From: Microbulbifer pacificus | Lineage (GTDB): Bacteria; Pseudomonadota; Gammaproteobacteria; Pseudomonadales; Cellvibrionaceae | Assembly (NCBI RefSeq): GCF_002959965.1 | Contig: NZ_PREV01000026.1 | Span: 1,588,501-1,652,500, forward strand | Length of the DNA stretch: 64,000 nt | Direction: 5' to 3' | Shown: piece after piece, positions 29,197 through 39,923 of the stretch | Layout: every line of letters starts with the position of its first letter | Position numbering within the stretch: the stretch's first letter is position 1 | Notes under the pieces: model-generated | The model's database searches: none | The model's input: the letters and a program-made list of their open reading frames with translations, nothing else | Told to the model about the DNA's origin: nothing | Translations under genes and position numbers: made by a program

Positions 29197-29916
29197 CTAT
29201 TCCGCCAGCGCCTTTTTCTGCAGCTCAATCAGCTCGCGAATACCCGCTTTGCCCAGCGCCAACATTTCCGCGAACTGCTGTTCGGTAAAAGGTGCGCCTT
29301 CCGCGGTGCCCTGCACCTCGATCATGCCGCCGTCTTCGGCCATCACCAGATTCATGTCCGTATCGGCGTTGCTGTCTTCCGGATAATCCAGGTCGAGCAC
29401 CGGTACGCCGTCATAGATGCCCACGGAAATCGCCGCCACCATATTTTTCAGCGGATCGGTGGAGATCATTTTCTCCCTCTGCATGTAACGGATCGCATCC
29501 ACCAGCGCCACACAGGCACCGGTGATGGATGCGGTGCGGGTGCCACCATCCGCCTGGATTACATCGCAGTCGAGGGTGATCTGGTGTTCACCCAGCAGCT
29601 TCAGATCCACCGCCGCGCGCAGTGAACGGCCAATAAGACGCTGGATTTCCACCGTGCGTCCTCCCTGCTTGCCACGCGCTGCCTCACGCCCCATACGGGA
29701 GCCGGTCGAGCGGGGCAACATGCCGTACTCCGCGGTAATCCAACCGCTGCCCTGGCCGCGCAGGAACCGCGGGATATCCGCCTCAACCGACGCATTGCAG
29801 AGCACCTTGGTATCGCCGAACTCCACTAATACCGAACCCTCCGCGTGGCGGGTGTAGTGGCGGGTGATGCGCACATCGCGCAGTTGCTCTGGTTTGCGGC
29901 CGCTCGGTCGCTGCAT
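29197..29916 (-). CDS. rph: Ribonuclease PH
   Basis: 239 residues from the ATG at 29916, which is preceded by GAGGTG. It has [26 protein letters not shown] at the N-terminus and [12 protein letters not shown] in the phosphate-binding region, with [14 protein letters not shown]. It is the tRNA 3'-end phosphorolytic trimming exonuclease (hexamer). Complete length indicates an active form, unlike the frameshifted rph of E. coli K-12. It is divergent from yicC, as in many gammaproteobacteria. Confidence 0.97.
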   Translation of the reverse strand: MQRPSGRKPEQLRDVRITRHYTRHAEGSVLVEFGDTKVLCNASVEADIPRFLRGQGSGWITAEYGMLPRSTGSRMGREAARGKQGGRTVEIQRLIGRSLRAAVDLKLLGEHQITLDCDVIQADGGTRTASITGACVALVDAIRYMQREKMISTDPLKNMVAAISVGIYDGVPVLDLDYPEDSNADTDMNLVMAEDGGMIEVQGTAEGAPFTEQQFAEMLALGKAGIRELIELQKKALAE

Positions 29917-30123
29917 ATAACACCTCATCTTCTGAGTAAGAGAATATCGGCGCCTCCAAAACAGCGTAGTGAGCGGATGCCGTCAGGCGCACGCGCAGCG
30001 GATTTGAGAGATGCCAAAGGGATCCTTCACGGCCGGCCATTATAGCCAGCAAATCCGGCAATCACCCTGTGCTATGCTGTGCCGCTCTTTTTCCATCACC
30101 CAGCTTTTCCGGAGCACGGCAAC

Positions 30124-30993
30124 ATGGCCAACAATACAGTGCGCAGTATGACTGCCTTCGGGCGCGCGGAAGTGAACTACTCCACCGGCACCGCCGTGTG
30201 GGAGATGCGCTCGGTCAACCATCGCTACCTGGAACCGCACTTCCGCCTGCCGGAAGCTGCCCGCGCACTGGAACCGAAACTGCGCGAGCTGCTGCGCAAG
30301 ACACTGAACCGCGGCAAGGTGGAAATGACGCTCAACCTGAAAGCCAACAGCGGTGAAGTAGCCGGCCTGCAGATTAATCAGGCGCTGGTGGACGAGCTGG
30401 TCAGGGCCGCGCAACAGGTGGCCCCGGAAAGCCAGCCGCTCAATCCCCTGGAGGTACTCAAGTGGCCGGGGGTCATTGCGGAGCCGGAAACCAACGCGGA
30501 GGAACAGGCCAGTGCCATCCTCGAGGGCTTCCAGCAGGCGCTGTCTCAGGTGGTGGAAAACCGCGAGCGCGAGGGTGCGGAACTGGCGGGCTTTATCGAA
30601 ACACGCATCAAAGGCATCAGCGAACAGGTCACGCATGTACGCGCACTGCTGCCACAAATATTGCAGAACCAGCGGGAAAAACTGAAAACCCGTCTGCAGG
30701 AACTGCTGGAAGAAATCGACAAGGATCGCATCGAGCAGGAGATCGCGCTGCTCGCGCAGAAAGCCGATGTGGACGAAGAACTCGACCGCCTCGACGCCCA
30801 CATCACCGAAACCCGCCGCGTGCTGAAAAACGGCGGGCCGATAGGCCGTCGTCTGGATTTCCTGATGCAGGAATTCAACCGCGAGGCGAACACCCTGTCT
30901 TCAAAGGCTGTGGTGACCGACACCACGCAGGCGGCGGTGGAATTGAAAGTGCTGATCGAGCAGATGCGGGAGCAGGTGCAGAACATCGAATAA
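30124..30993 (+). CDS. yicC: YicC family endoribonuclease
   Basis: 289 residues. The N-terminal YicC_N domain starts SMTAFGRAEV and includes EMRSVNHRYLEPHFRLPE (about 28-45). The C-terminal DUF1732 domain includes GRRLDFLMQEFNREANTLSSK (about 240-260), with coiled coil in between. Members are hexameric RNases affecting small-RNA stability. In Pseudomonas yicC is followed directly by gmk, rpoZ and spoT. Here that continuation is displaced by about 7.8 kb of accessory DNA. Confidence 0.94.
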   Translation: MANNTVRSMTAFGRAEVNYSTGTAVWEMRSVNHRYLEPHFRLPEAARALEPKLRELLRKTLNRGKVEMTLNLKANSGEVAGLQINQALVDELVRAAQQVAPESQPLNPLEVLKWPGVIAEPETNAEEQASAILEGFQQALSQVVENREREGAELAGFIETRIKGISEQVTHVRALLPQILQNQREKLKTRLQELLEEIDKDRIEQEIALLAQKADVDEELDRLDAHITETRRVLKNGGPIGRRLDFLMQEFNREANTLSSKAVVTDTTQAAVELKVLIEQMREQVQNIE

Positions 30994-31033
30994 ACGCGGC
31001 AACGCTCGCCACCTCAAGCGTTAAACTCGGCCC

Positions 31034-31483
31034 TCAGTCACATGTACCCGGTGCGGCATACACAATATCTCGCACAAATAGCCACTGACTGGAGGCCGAG
31101 TCACATACACGATATCCCCGCTGCTCAAGTACATATGCGGATACATAATGCACAGCCGGTGGCAGTATCAGCACTAATCCCACACCAGAAAATATCGCTA
31201 CGCTCACTAATTTTTTTAACTTTGCAGGAATGGGGCGTCGTATCAACGTGTTATAGACACCATCCAGCAACAGGAATGATAGAGCAACTCCTGCCCCCAA
31301 AAGGTAGAAAACACCCTTGTTAATCAGAATTGAAATCGCCCCAGCGGATATCTGGCCCACCAACTCAATCAAGCTTTTAGTCGGTAACAAAACACATGTC
31401 ACCACTACGGCCGAAAAAATCAGTAAAATTATGGCTGCAGCCGGTCGAGAGACCGTCGCGGTGCTCACGACTCTATCTACCAT
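31034..31483 (-). CDS. Three-helix membrane protein, possible immunity partner (DUF1240-like)
   Basis: 149 residues with three membrane segments (about 15-33, 55-76 and 93-117). A C-terminal tail of about 30 residues contains Cys127 and Cys148, which could form a disulphide if periplasmic. The tail pattern (YRVCDS...QWLFVRDIVY...C) recalls DUF1240 proteins, a call made from memory. The start overlaps the end of the upstream gene by 7 bases, so translation is coupled. Low GC and position next to a protein with a hydrophobic hairpin suggest an immunity protein protecting the inner membrane. This role is inference. Confidence 0.6.
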   Translation of the reverse strand: MVDRVVSTATVSRPAAAIILLIFSAVVVTCVLLPTKSLIELVGQISAGAISILINKGVFYLLGAGVALSFLLLDGVYNTLIRRPIPAKLKKLVSVAIFSGVGLVLILPPAVHYVSAYVLEQRGYRVCDSASSQWLFVRDIVYAAPGTCD

Positions 31484-32340
31484 TGCGGTAACCTCCTCGG
31501 TAGATAGTGTCTGGCGGTGTTTATAAGAATACGCCTTGCTTCATCCACAGCATAATCGATAACGCTATCGGCCAATTCGCCCACCCTTTCGAGAGCATCT
31601 TGTTGTAAACGTTTCAGCTTTGAATTATTCCGCCGCTCCAACTCATCCAGAGCTGCGATCACTTTCGTGGTTATTTCGTAGTGATCATCCAATTTCGATA
31701 GCCCGTAAGACACCAGCAACCCCACCCCAATTGCGGCAACCGTTGGACCTATTGCTACCGTAAAAACAGCAGCAGCACCGACCGCCGCAATAATTGAGGC
31801 GCCGGTAGCAATTCCAATTTTCACGACGTCTGTAGCCAAGGTACCAATCAGTTGGTTCAACGTCATTTGATCGGTAAGGATGAAATCCGCGATGCGAAAT
31901 GCACTAACCAGAACGATGGTCAGTATGCCGCCACTTCTCGCGGCACTAACAGCACCACTACGACCGATACCCATCTGGACAACCTTGGCGTTTTGAAGCC
32001 CATAACGGGTACCCGTGAATATTCTGCGCAATGCGGGACTTCCCTTGAATATTACGTATGGGCGCCCTTTATAGTATTTGATATAAGCCTTGGTTCCTGA
32101 GAAGCCGAGATCTGCGAACAGCTTGGTTAGCGTCCCCAAGTCTTTGCCTGTCGCCGTGTAATTCGCACCAACTTCCACCCCGCTCTTCAAAGTTTCCCAG
32201 GTCGATCGTTGAGACACGTATCGAGGTGATTCAGCCATGATTTTGAATGCATGATCAAATTCCTCCAGTGATAACGCATAGAGCTCTTGGGAATTATGAC
32301 GAATCGTGTTTTTTCTCAAGGCTCGATCGGCTTGATTCAT
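31477..32340 (-). CDS. Putative membrane-inserting (pore-forming type) toxin or effector
   Basis: 287 residues, no signal peptide. The N-terminal 85 residues are soluble and helical. Then YYKGRPYVIFKGSPALRRI (about 89-107) and GTRYGLQNAKVVQMGIG (about 110-126) lead into a hydrophobic segment (137-154) and a Gly/Ala-rich hairpin (about 174-213) with small-residue spacing such as GIATGASIIAAVGAAAV. The C-terminal 75 residues are amphipathic and basic. A soluble protein with a hidden Gly/Ala hairpin beside a small multi-span membrane protein is the layout of ionophoric effectors and their immunity proteins. GC content is visibly lower than in flanking genes. No secretion machinery lies in the window. 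Confidence 0.55.
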   Translation of the reverse strand: MNQADRALRKNTIRHNSQELYALSLEEFDHAFKIMAESPRYVSQRSTWETLKSGVEVGANYTATGKDLGTLTKLFADLGFSGTKAYIKYYKGRPYVIFKGSPALRRIFTGTRYGLQNAKVVQMGIGRSGAVSAARSGGILTIVLVSAFRIADFILTDQMTLNQLIGTLATDVVKIGIATGASIIAAVGAAAVFTVAIGPTVAAIGVGLLVSYGLSKLDDHYEITTKVIAALDELERRNNSKLKRLQQDALERVGELADSVIDYAVDEARRILINTARHYLPRRLPQW

Positions 32341-32479
32341 TGTTCAGGTCATCCGTGACAGTTTTCTGAAGTCTGACCAGACGTGAGTTTGGCGAGTAGA
32401 TCGAGGATATGAAATGCAAATAGCCCTTACAACCGCAGCTTGAAGTACGTATGTTCCAATTACCTGAGATTACGGCTAT

Positions 32480-32605
32480 TTACGCTGCCCAATTCTCCGA
32501 CAGCACCAAGGCCTGCTCGTCGTCACTCAGGCGCAATTGCTCACCGCACTTGGTGACGACCTTGAGCTCCTTGGGCATAGCGATCAGTTCTTCGATCACC
32601 CGGTG
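32480..32605 (-). pseudogene. Fragment of a type I restriction HsdR C-terminal domain
   Basis: Translating the minus strand from 32605 to the TAA at 32480-32482 gives about 41 residues containing VIEELIAMPKEL and GEQLRLSDDEQAL. These match by memory the HsdR C-terminal pattern VIEELI.(M/L)AKEL...RGE.LGLS.DE.AF. No upstream HsdR coding is attached. It is a short decayed fragment. Confidence 0.5.
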
Positions 32606-32728
32606 CAGGCAAGACGGAAGCGGCGGAGGCGATAATAGGAGGCCTTACGCGAGAGGTTGGACCAATAGTCCACATTGACCCTGACCCGCTTCGCAGTCAA
32701 TTCGCAGACTATAACGGCAGCAACCGTT

Positions 32729-33098
32729 GGCTGTGTTTTTGACAGCACCCTTTCGGATTATGCGCGAGGGCGGAGATAGACGTAGAGCAGTCAGTCAACA
32801 AGGACCGCGGTGTTCTGATCCTGTATGTATATCGGGACCCGGTAAAAGCGTGGGAGTTCGTCTTGGAGCGAGAGGCCGCCGAGGGCCGGCGAGTGCTTAA
32901 AAAAGCTTCATAGAAAGTTTCTTTCTTCCAGAGAAACCGCAAACAGAATAGAACGCGACTTTAAAGACAAAGTATAAGTTTGATCCGCTAATACGCGATG
33001 GGGATCGTCGTCCGGAATTTAATATACTCAAAATTGACTCGCACCTACGCGAAAAGTACACTTCGCTCGACCTCAAGTTACTGCTACGAGAGATCTAA
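32729..33098 (+). pseudogene. Decayed zeta-toxin-like gene with frameshifts
   Basis: Three consecutive pieces in different frames read like the second half of a zeta toxin (P-loop kinase). The first, FDSTLSDYAR, is at 32738-32767. The second, VEQSVNKDRGVLILYVYRDP and onward to AWEFVLEREAAEGRRV, lies at 32782-32911 and ends at a stop. The third, FDPLIRDGDRRPEFNILKID and REKYTSLDLKLLLREI, ends at TAA 33096-33098. Family proteins have DGTL, ILYVYQDP.AW.F...REAVEGR and an acidic C-terminal helix in that order. The N-terminal kinase part with the P-loop is missing. Assignment is from memory. Confidence 0.65.
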
Positions 33099-33113
33099 GC
33101 GGGATAGGGATTT

Positions 33114-33299
33114 GTGGTCAAAACGTCTAGCGACACAAAGTCATTAGCAGAAGTGTTAATTAACACGTCTGCTAAGGATATGAGAAGGCTTTATGAGTTG
33201 ATCCTCCGGGAAGTTGGGATCATCAGGAAGCGATTCTCCAGCAAGCTGGCACCCTATCCGGTAATTACCCCGGTCGAACCGCACTCTCCCAATAGCTGA
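33114..33299 (+). other. Short unassigned open frame
   Basis: 61 codons from a GTG, encoding a helical, basic peptide (AKDMRRLYELILREVGIIRK in the middle). There is no convincing ribosome binding site and no recognised family. It could be the relic of another gene in the decayed region. Confidence 0.25.
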
Positions 33300-33402
33300 A
33301 ATGGCCCGACGGGTCTTTTTCGTATCTGCGCCGTTACCACACCCATTACTGCTGACTTTCAATGCCACCGCCGGCGCACCAAGGTCGGAGCCTAACTGCA
33401 CA

Positions 33403-34638
33403 ATGTACCGTGACGCGCCCCCCAAATGCGCACTGCTTATCGCCAAGCAGTGGCCCGAGCCCGCATCCACAGCCGCAGGACGACGCACACTGGATATTCT
33501 GGACCTGCTGGCCGAAGCGGGTTACCGGATTGAGATCGCAAGTCCAGCCCAACCCACACCATTCCAGTCCAGCACCGGTTACGGTGAGCACCAGATTGCC
33601 GTCAACGATGAAAGCTTCGATCACTGGGTGCGCGCACAGAATCCCTCGCTGGTGATCTACGATCGCTTCGTAATGGAGGAGCAGTTCGGCTGGCGGGTGC
33701 GCGAGCAGTGCCCCCACGCCGTTACATTGCTGGACACCAGCGATTTTCACAGTCTGCGCGAGGCGCGACACTTGGCGTTGAAAAGTGGACAACCCCTGAA
33801 TCTGTTCCACCCCATCGCCGAGCGCGAGGTCGCGGCCATGGCGCGCTGTGATCTCACCATAATGATTTCCCGGGTCGAGGTGGCGTTGCTGAAGCAACAC
33901 TTCTGCCTGCCGGACTGGCAATTGCACTATCTGCCTTTTCTGGTGCGCGAACTACCCGATACACATACGCTACCCGACTTCGACACGCGCCGGCATCTGG
34001 TCATGATTGGGGGATTCAAGCACGCCCCCAACCGCGACGCGACCACCTGGTTTGCCAAGGAAATCTGGCCGCGATTGCATGAGTTGCTACCCGGTGTGGA
34101 ATGCCACATTTACGGCGCCTACTCCGATCACGCCATGCACCGCCTCAGTGCCCCATCCACCGGGCTCCGGGTAATCGGGCGCGCCGAGGATGCGCTTACC
34201 ACGCTTTCAAGGTACCGCCTGAATCTGGCGCCACTGCGCTTCGGTGCCGGGCAGAAGGGGAAAATTCTGGACGGCTGGCTCTCCGGTACGCCAACGGTTA
34301 CAACGCCCGTCGGCGCGGAGTCCATGGCTGCGGAAAACGATTGGGGATATTCCCTGAGCGATGATCCAGATCAGTTTGCCGAAACCGTAGCGCATCTCTA
34401 CCGGGACAAATCCGCATGGCATCAGGTGCGCAATGCCGGCACCCGCGCGCTCGCCGCCGGGTTTTCCTACCCACAACACGCCACCGCATTTATTGAGCGA
34501 CTCGAAAGTATCGCCGCGGACCTGGACGCCCATCGCAACCGCAATATCTGGGGGCGGATACTGCGGCGCACCGAGCATCGAGCCGAAGAATTCATGAGCC
34601 GCTGGATTGAAGCGAAAAATAAATTGCTGGACCCGTAG
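33403..34638 (+). CDS. Glycosyltransferase (GT4-like, GT-B fold)
   Basis: 411 residues from the ATG at 33403 (GGAG 11 bases upstream). The frame extends to 33301 with poor sequence. The N-terminal half starts CALLIAKQWPEPASTAAGRRTLDIL, the donor-cleft start of GT-B enzymes. The C-terminal half has LVMIGGFKHAPNRDATTWF, VECHIYGAY and LRFGAGQKGKILDGWLSGTP followed by TPVGAES, the nucleotide-sugar binding region of family 4-type enzymes. It is cytosolic or peripheral. The acceptor is unknown and no other polysaccharide genes adjoin. A terminator follows. Confidence 0.8.
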   Translation: MYRDAPPKCALLIAKQWPEPASTAAGRRTLDILDLLAEAGYRIEIASPAQPTPFQSSTGYGEHQIAVNDESFDHWVRAQNPSLVIYDRFVMEEQFGWRVREQCPHAVTLLDTSDFHSLREARHLALKSGQPLNLFHPIAEREVAAMARCDLTIMISRVEVALLKQHFCLPDWQLHYLPFLVRELPDTHTLPDFDTRRHLVMIGGFKHAPNRDATTWFAKEIWPRLHELLPGVECHIYGAYSDHAMHRLSAPSTGLRVIGRAEDALTTLSRYRLNLAPLRFGAGQKGKILDGWLSGTPTVTTPVGAESMAAENDWGYSLSDDPDQFAETVAHLYRDKSAWHQVRNAGTRALAAGFSYPQHATAFIERLESIAADLDAHRNRNIWGRILRRTEHRAEEFMSRWIEAKNKLLDP

Positions 34639-35058
34639 CGTGCAGTGCTCGGACTTTTGATTTCCATAAAGCCGCGAAATTGTCGCGGCTTTTTCATCTT
34701 CAGAAACGTTTTTCCCAGTGGCTGATCGCTGTTGCCGATTTTCGGATAGCAGGAAAATAGCCTGCCAAACATGAAAACGCTTTTCACGCCAGCGCGTGAG
34801 ACACCCATCGCACAAAATCCCTAAAGGGTTACGATCGTACCAAATAGATCCTAATTTTGGCGCGAATTCCAAAGAGTTGTCCCGTTTTTTGATTGTGGGC
34901 GCAACCCACTTCCTCGTTAAACCAAAGCCCGGAAACAGACGCCCAACAAAATTGGGCCTCGATTTCCAGGTCCGCTGCCCAGGAGTTCCGCAGTGTGTTT
35001 GACGACGGCTCTCTATCCAGCTCCGTCGATAAAAATAATTAAGGAGAAATTCGCAACA
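34639..35058. other. Intergenic region upstream of the protease gene
   Basis: 420 bases. It starts with the glycosyltransferase terminator and ends with the AAGGAG at 35041-35046 that serves the protease. The middle is AT-richer than coding DNA and probably holds the promoter. No gene is supported. Confidence 0.55.
34666..34694 (+). terminator. Glycosyltransferase gene terminator
   Basis: AAAGCCGCGA-AATT-GTCGCGGCTTTTT: 8-bp stem and T-run about 30 bases after the stop codon. Confidence 0.88.
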
Positions 35059-37140
<2,082 letters not shown>

Positions 37141-37187
37141 TCGGGTCCGCGAATTGCGGAATTTCTGATCCGTAATTTCCCCCTTGT

Positions 37188-37215
37188 TTTGGCCGGCATT
37201 TGCCGGCCTTTTTTA
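37188..37215 (+). terminator. Protease gene terminator
   Basis: GGCCGGCA-TT-TGCCGGCC followed by TTTTTT, about 50 bases past the stop. Confidence 0.92.
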
Positions 37216-37350
37216 TGGGGAACCGCTTCCGAAAAGCTCACGGATTTCGGAATCCGGTCTCTGCGGGACATGGTTCGCGTCGCGGCTTGTGGCAACATTA
37301 CCCACAGCTGAAAACAACGATAACGACACAATCCATATTCCGAGGTACCC

Positions 37351-38595
37351 GTGGGTCTCGTCACTGCCGCCATTCCATTTTTTCTGCTCGCCGTACTGAT
37401 CGAACTGGCTCTGGACCGCTGGCGCGGCTGGGGTCTGTATCGCCTGAACGATGCCATCGGCAGCCTCGCCGCCGGCATTCTGAGCCGCATCCTCGGCCTG
37501 GTACGCGTGGGCATCCTGGTGTTGCTCTACATCCCCCTGTACCAGTGGCTGGAACCGGTTTACCAGAACCTCGGTATCAGCTGGTCGCTGGACAACCCCT
37601 GGCACCTGGTGCTGGCGGTGATCGCCTACGACTTCTGCTACTACTGGAAGCACCGCATCTGCCACGAGATCAATATCTTCTGGGCGGAGCACCTGGTGCA
37701 CCACCAGAGCGAGGACTACAACCTCACCACCGCGCTGCGGCAGTCCAGCGATCTGGTGCCGCTGGGATGGATCTTCTACTTGCCGCTGCTGTTGATCGGC
37801 ATGCCTTGGGAGCTGCTGGTCACCGCCGGCGCCATCGACCTGATCTACCAGTTCTGGGTCCACACCCAGAAATTCCCCAAGGTGCGCTGGATGGAGTGGA
37901 TTCTGGTCACCCCTTCCAACCACCGGGTACACCACGCCCAGAACAAGGTGTATGTGGACCGCAACTACGGTGGCGTGCTGATTGTGTGGGACCGCCTGTT
38001 CGGCACCTATCAGGAGGAGCTCGAAGAAGAACCCTGCATTTACGGCGTGCGCAAGCCGCTCAATACCTTTGACCCGCTCGCCGCCAACCTGCAGCACTTC
38101 CGGCGTATGTGGCTGGATGCGGTATACACCAAGAGCTGGAAGGAAAAACTTACCCTGTGGTTCCGGGCCACCGGCTACCGCCCCGCGGACGCGGAGGCGG
38201 CGATGCCCGTGCCCAGTTGCGACCTGGACAATTTCCAACGCTTTGACCCGGCCATTGCCCGGGGCCTGCGGTGGTATGCCCTGGCGCAGCATGTGGTTTA
38301 CTCCGTCGCCACACTGGCATTGCTGCAGTACAGCAAAACCCTCGACTACGGCACCACGGCGCTGCTGGTTTTGATACTGGTGGTGGGGCTGGTGATCAAC
38401 GGGCGCATTCTGGATGGAGAAGCGCGCACCCGCTTCTGGGAAACGGGCAGGCTGATTGCCCTGGCCGTCGCGCTACCACTGTTGCCACAGGCAATCTGGA
38501 CCGCGGTCGCCGGTTACTGCATCGTCAGTGTAACGTTGTGGTGGTGGTTGGTTTTTACTGGCAAAGACGATACAGTCACTTCCGTTAGTCATTAA
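37351..38595 (+). CDS. Sterol desaturase/fatty acid hydroxylase superfamily membrane protein
   Basis: 414 residues from a GTG start with GAGG six bases upstream. Several membrane helices are present, with the di-iron histidine clusters H101-R-I-C-H105, H114-L-V-H-H118 and H191-R-V-H-H195. These are the three boxes of the superfamily. The C-terminal 150 residues add more hydrophobic segments, as in alkylglycerol monooxygenase-like members. It is an oxygen-dependent lipid hydroxylase or desaturase in the cytoplasmic membrane, with unknown substrate. It lies at the right end of the block that separates yicC from gmk. Confidence 0.85.
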   Translation: MGLVTAAIPFFLLAVLIELALDRWRGWGLYRLNDAIGSLAAGILSRILGLVRVGILVLLYIPLYQWLEPVYQNLGISWSLDNPWHLVLAVIAYDFCYYWKHRICHEINIFWAEHLVHHQSEDYNLTTALRQSSDLVPLGWIFYLPLLLIGMPWELLVTAGAIDLIYQFWVHTQKFPKVRWMEWILVTPSNHRVHHAQNKVYVDRNYGGVLIVWDRLFGTYQEELEEEPCIYGVRKPLNTFDPLAANLQHFRRMWLDAVYTKSWKEKLTLWFRATGYRPADAEAAMPVPSCDLDNFQRFDPAIARGLRWYALAQHVVYSVATLALLQYSKTLDYGTTALLVLILVVGLVINGRILDGEARTRFWETGRLIALAVALPLLPQAIWTAVAGYCIVSVTLWWWLVFTGKDDTVTSVSH

Positions 38596-38761
38596 CGCTA
38601 GGAATCCGCAGTAGCCCGAACTTCCCCTGAGTCCGGGTTGAGTTTCCGCAGGCACTCCCGGCCGGCTTCGGTCCGCCCGTCCCCCCGTGACAGGCGGCTC
38701 GAAAAAGCCCAACACCTTTGCCCCCCAGCACCGGCCGGGGGACTGCCTGTCTCGCATCCGT

Positions 38762-39432
<671 letters not shown>

Positions 39433-39601
39433 CCCCAAACAGTTTCGGTGGCGGTGCCGCTGTTCGATTTGCGTACACCGCGCGCTCCGGTAGAATAGCT
39501 ACCCCCAATCTGTCCGGGCCCGTCTCCAAACCCGGCCGGCAGACAACAGAATTTGCCCAATCTCGCCCACCCGGGTGAACCCACACTGGAACAGAAGACC
39601 T

Positions 39602-39865
39602 ATGGCACGTATTACCGTTGAAGATTGCCTCGACCACGTAGACAACCGCTTTGAGCTGGTGATTGTCGGCAGCAAGCGCGCCCGCCAGATCGCCACCGGC
39701 GGCCGCGATCCCTTTGTACCGGAGGAAAACGACAAGCCCACCGTGATCGCCCTGCGCGAAATCGAAGAGGGCTTCGTGGACGCCAGTATCCTCGACGAGC
39801 CGGAAGAAGAGCCCGTGCGCCGCGCCCCGCCGGCACCGGTGTTCCTGTCCGAGCAGGACCTGTAA
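39602..39865 (+). CDS. rpoZ: RNA polymerase omega subunit
   Basis: 87 residues from the ATG at 39602 ([20 protein letters not shown]). The conserved core [11 protein letters not shown]...[10 protein letters not shown] matches omega. The C-terminal tail is acidic and variable. It helps assemble the beta-prime subunit and forms part of a ppGpp site. It stands between gmk and spoT, as usual. Confidence 0.97.
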   Translation: MARITVEDCLDHVDNRFELVIVGSKRARQIATGGRDPFVPEENDKPTVIALREIEEGFVDASILDEPEEEPVRRAPPAPVFLSEQDL

Positions 39866-39923
39866 TTCAGATACCGACCTTTTGATGCAGGACTTGCAGG
39901 AAATCTAAGAGGCGAGCGCGGCT

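Larger units (their letters stand above)
32341..33402. other. Gene-poor low-GC relic region
   Basis: About 1.06 kb without an intact recognised gene. It holds a restriction-subunit fragment (minus strand), a frameshifted zeta-toxin relic (plus strand) and one short unassigned frame. The upstream end must carry the promoter of the putative toxin gene, but I cannot place it. Confidence 0.6.

Noticed and set aside
31034..32340. Considered calling the toxin/immunity pair a type VI secretion locus
   Set aside because: No VgrG, Hcp, PAAR, Rhs or adaptor gene is present in the window, so only a general toxin/immunity hypothesis is supportable.
32620..32707. Minus-strand reading with RVNVDYWSNLSRKASYYRL next to the HsdR fragment, considered as more HsdR
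   Set aside because: It lies on the wrong side for the HsdR domain order, and no other family is convincingly matched.
33301..33402. N-terminal extension of the glycosyltransferase from the ATG at 33301
   Set aside because: The added 34 residues are not part of the GT-B fold start and lack a ribosome binding site; the ATG at 33403 sits just before the conserved beginning.
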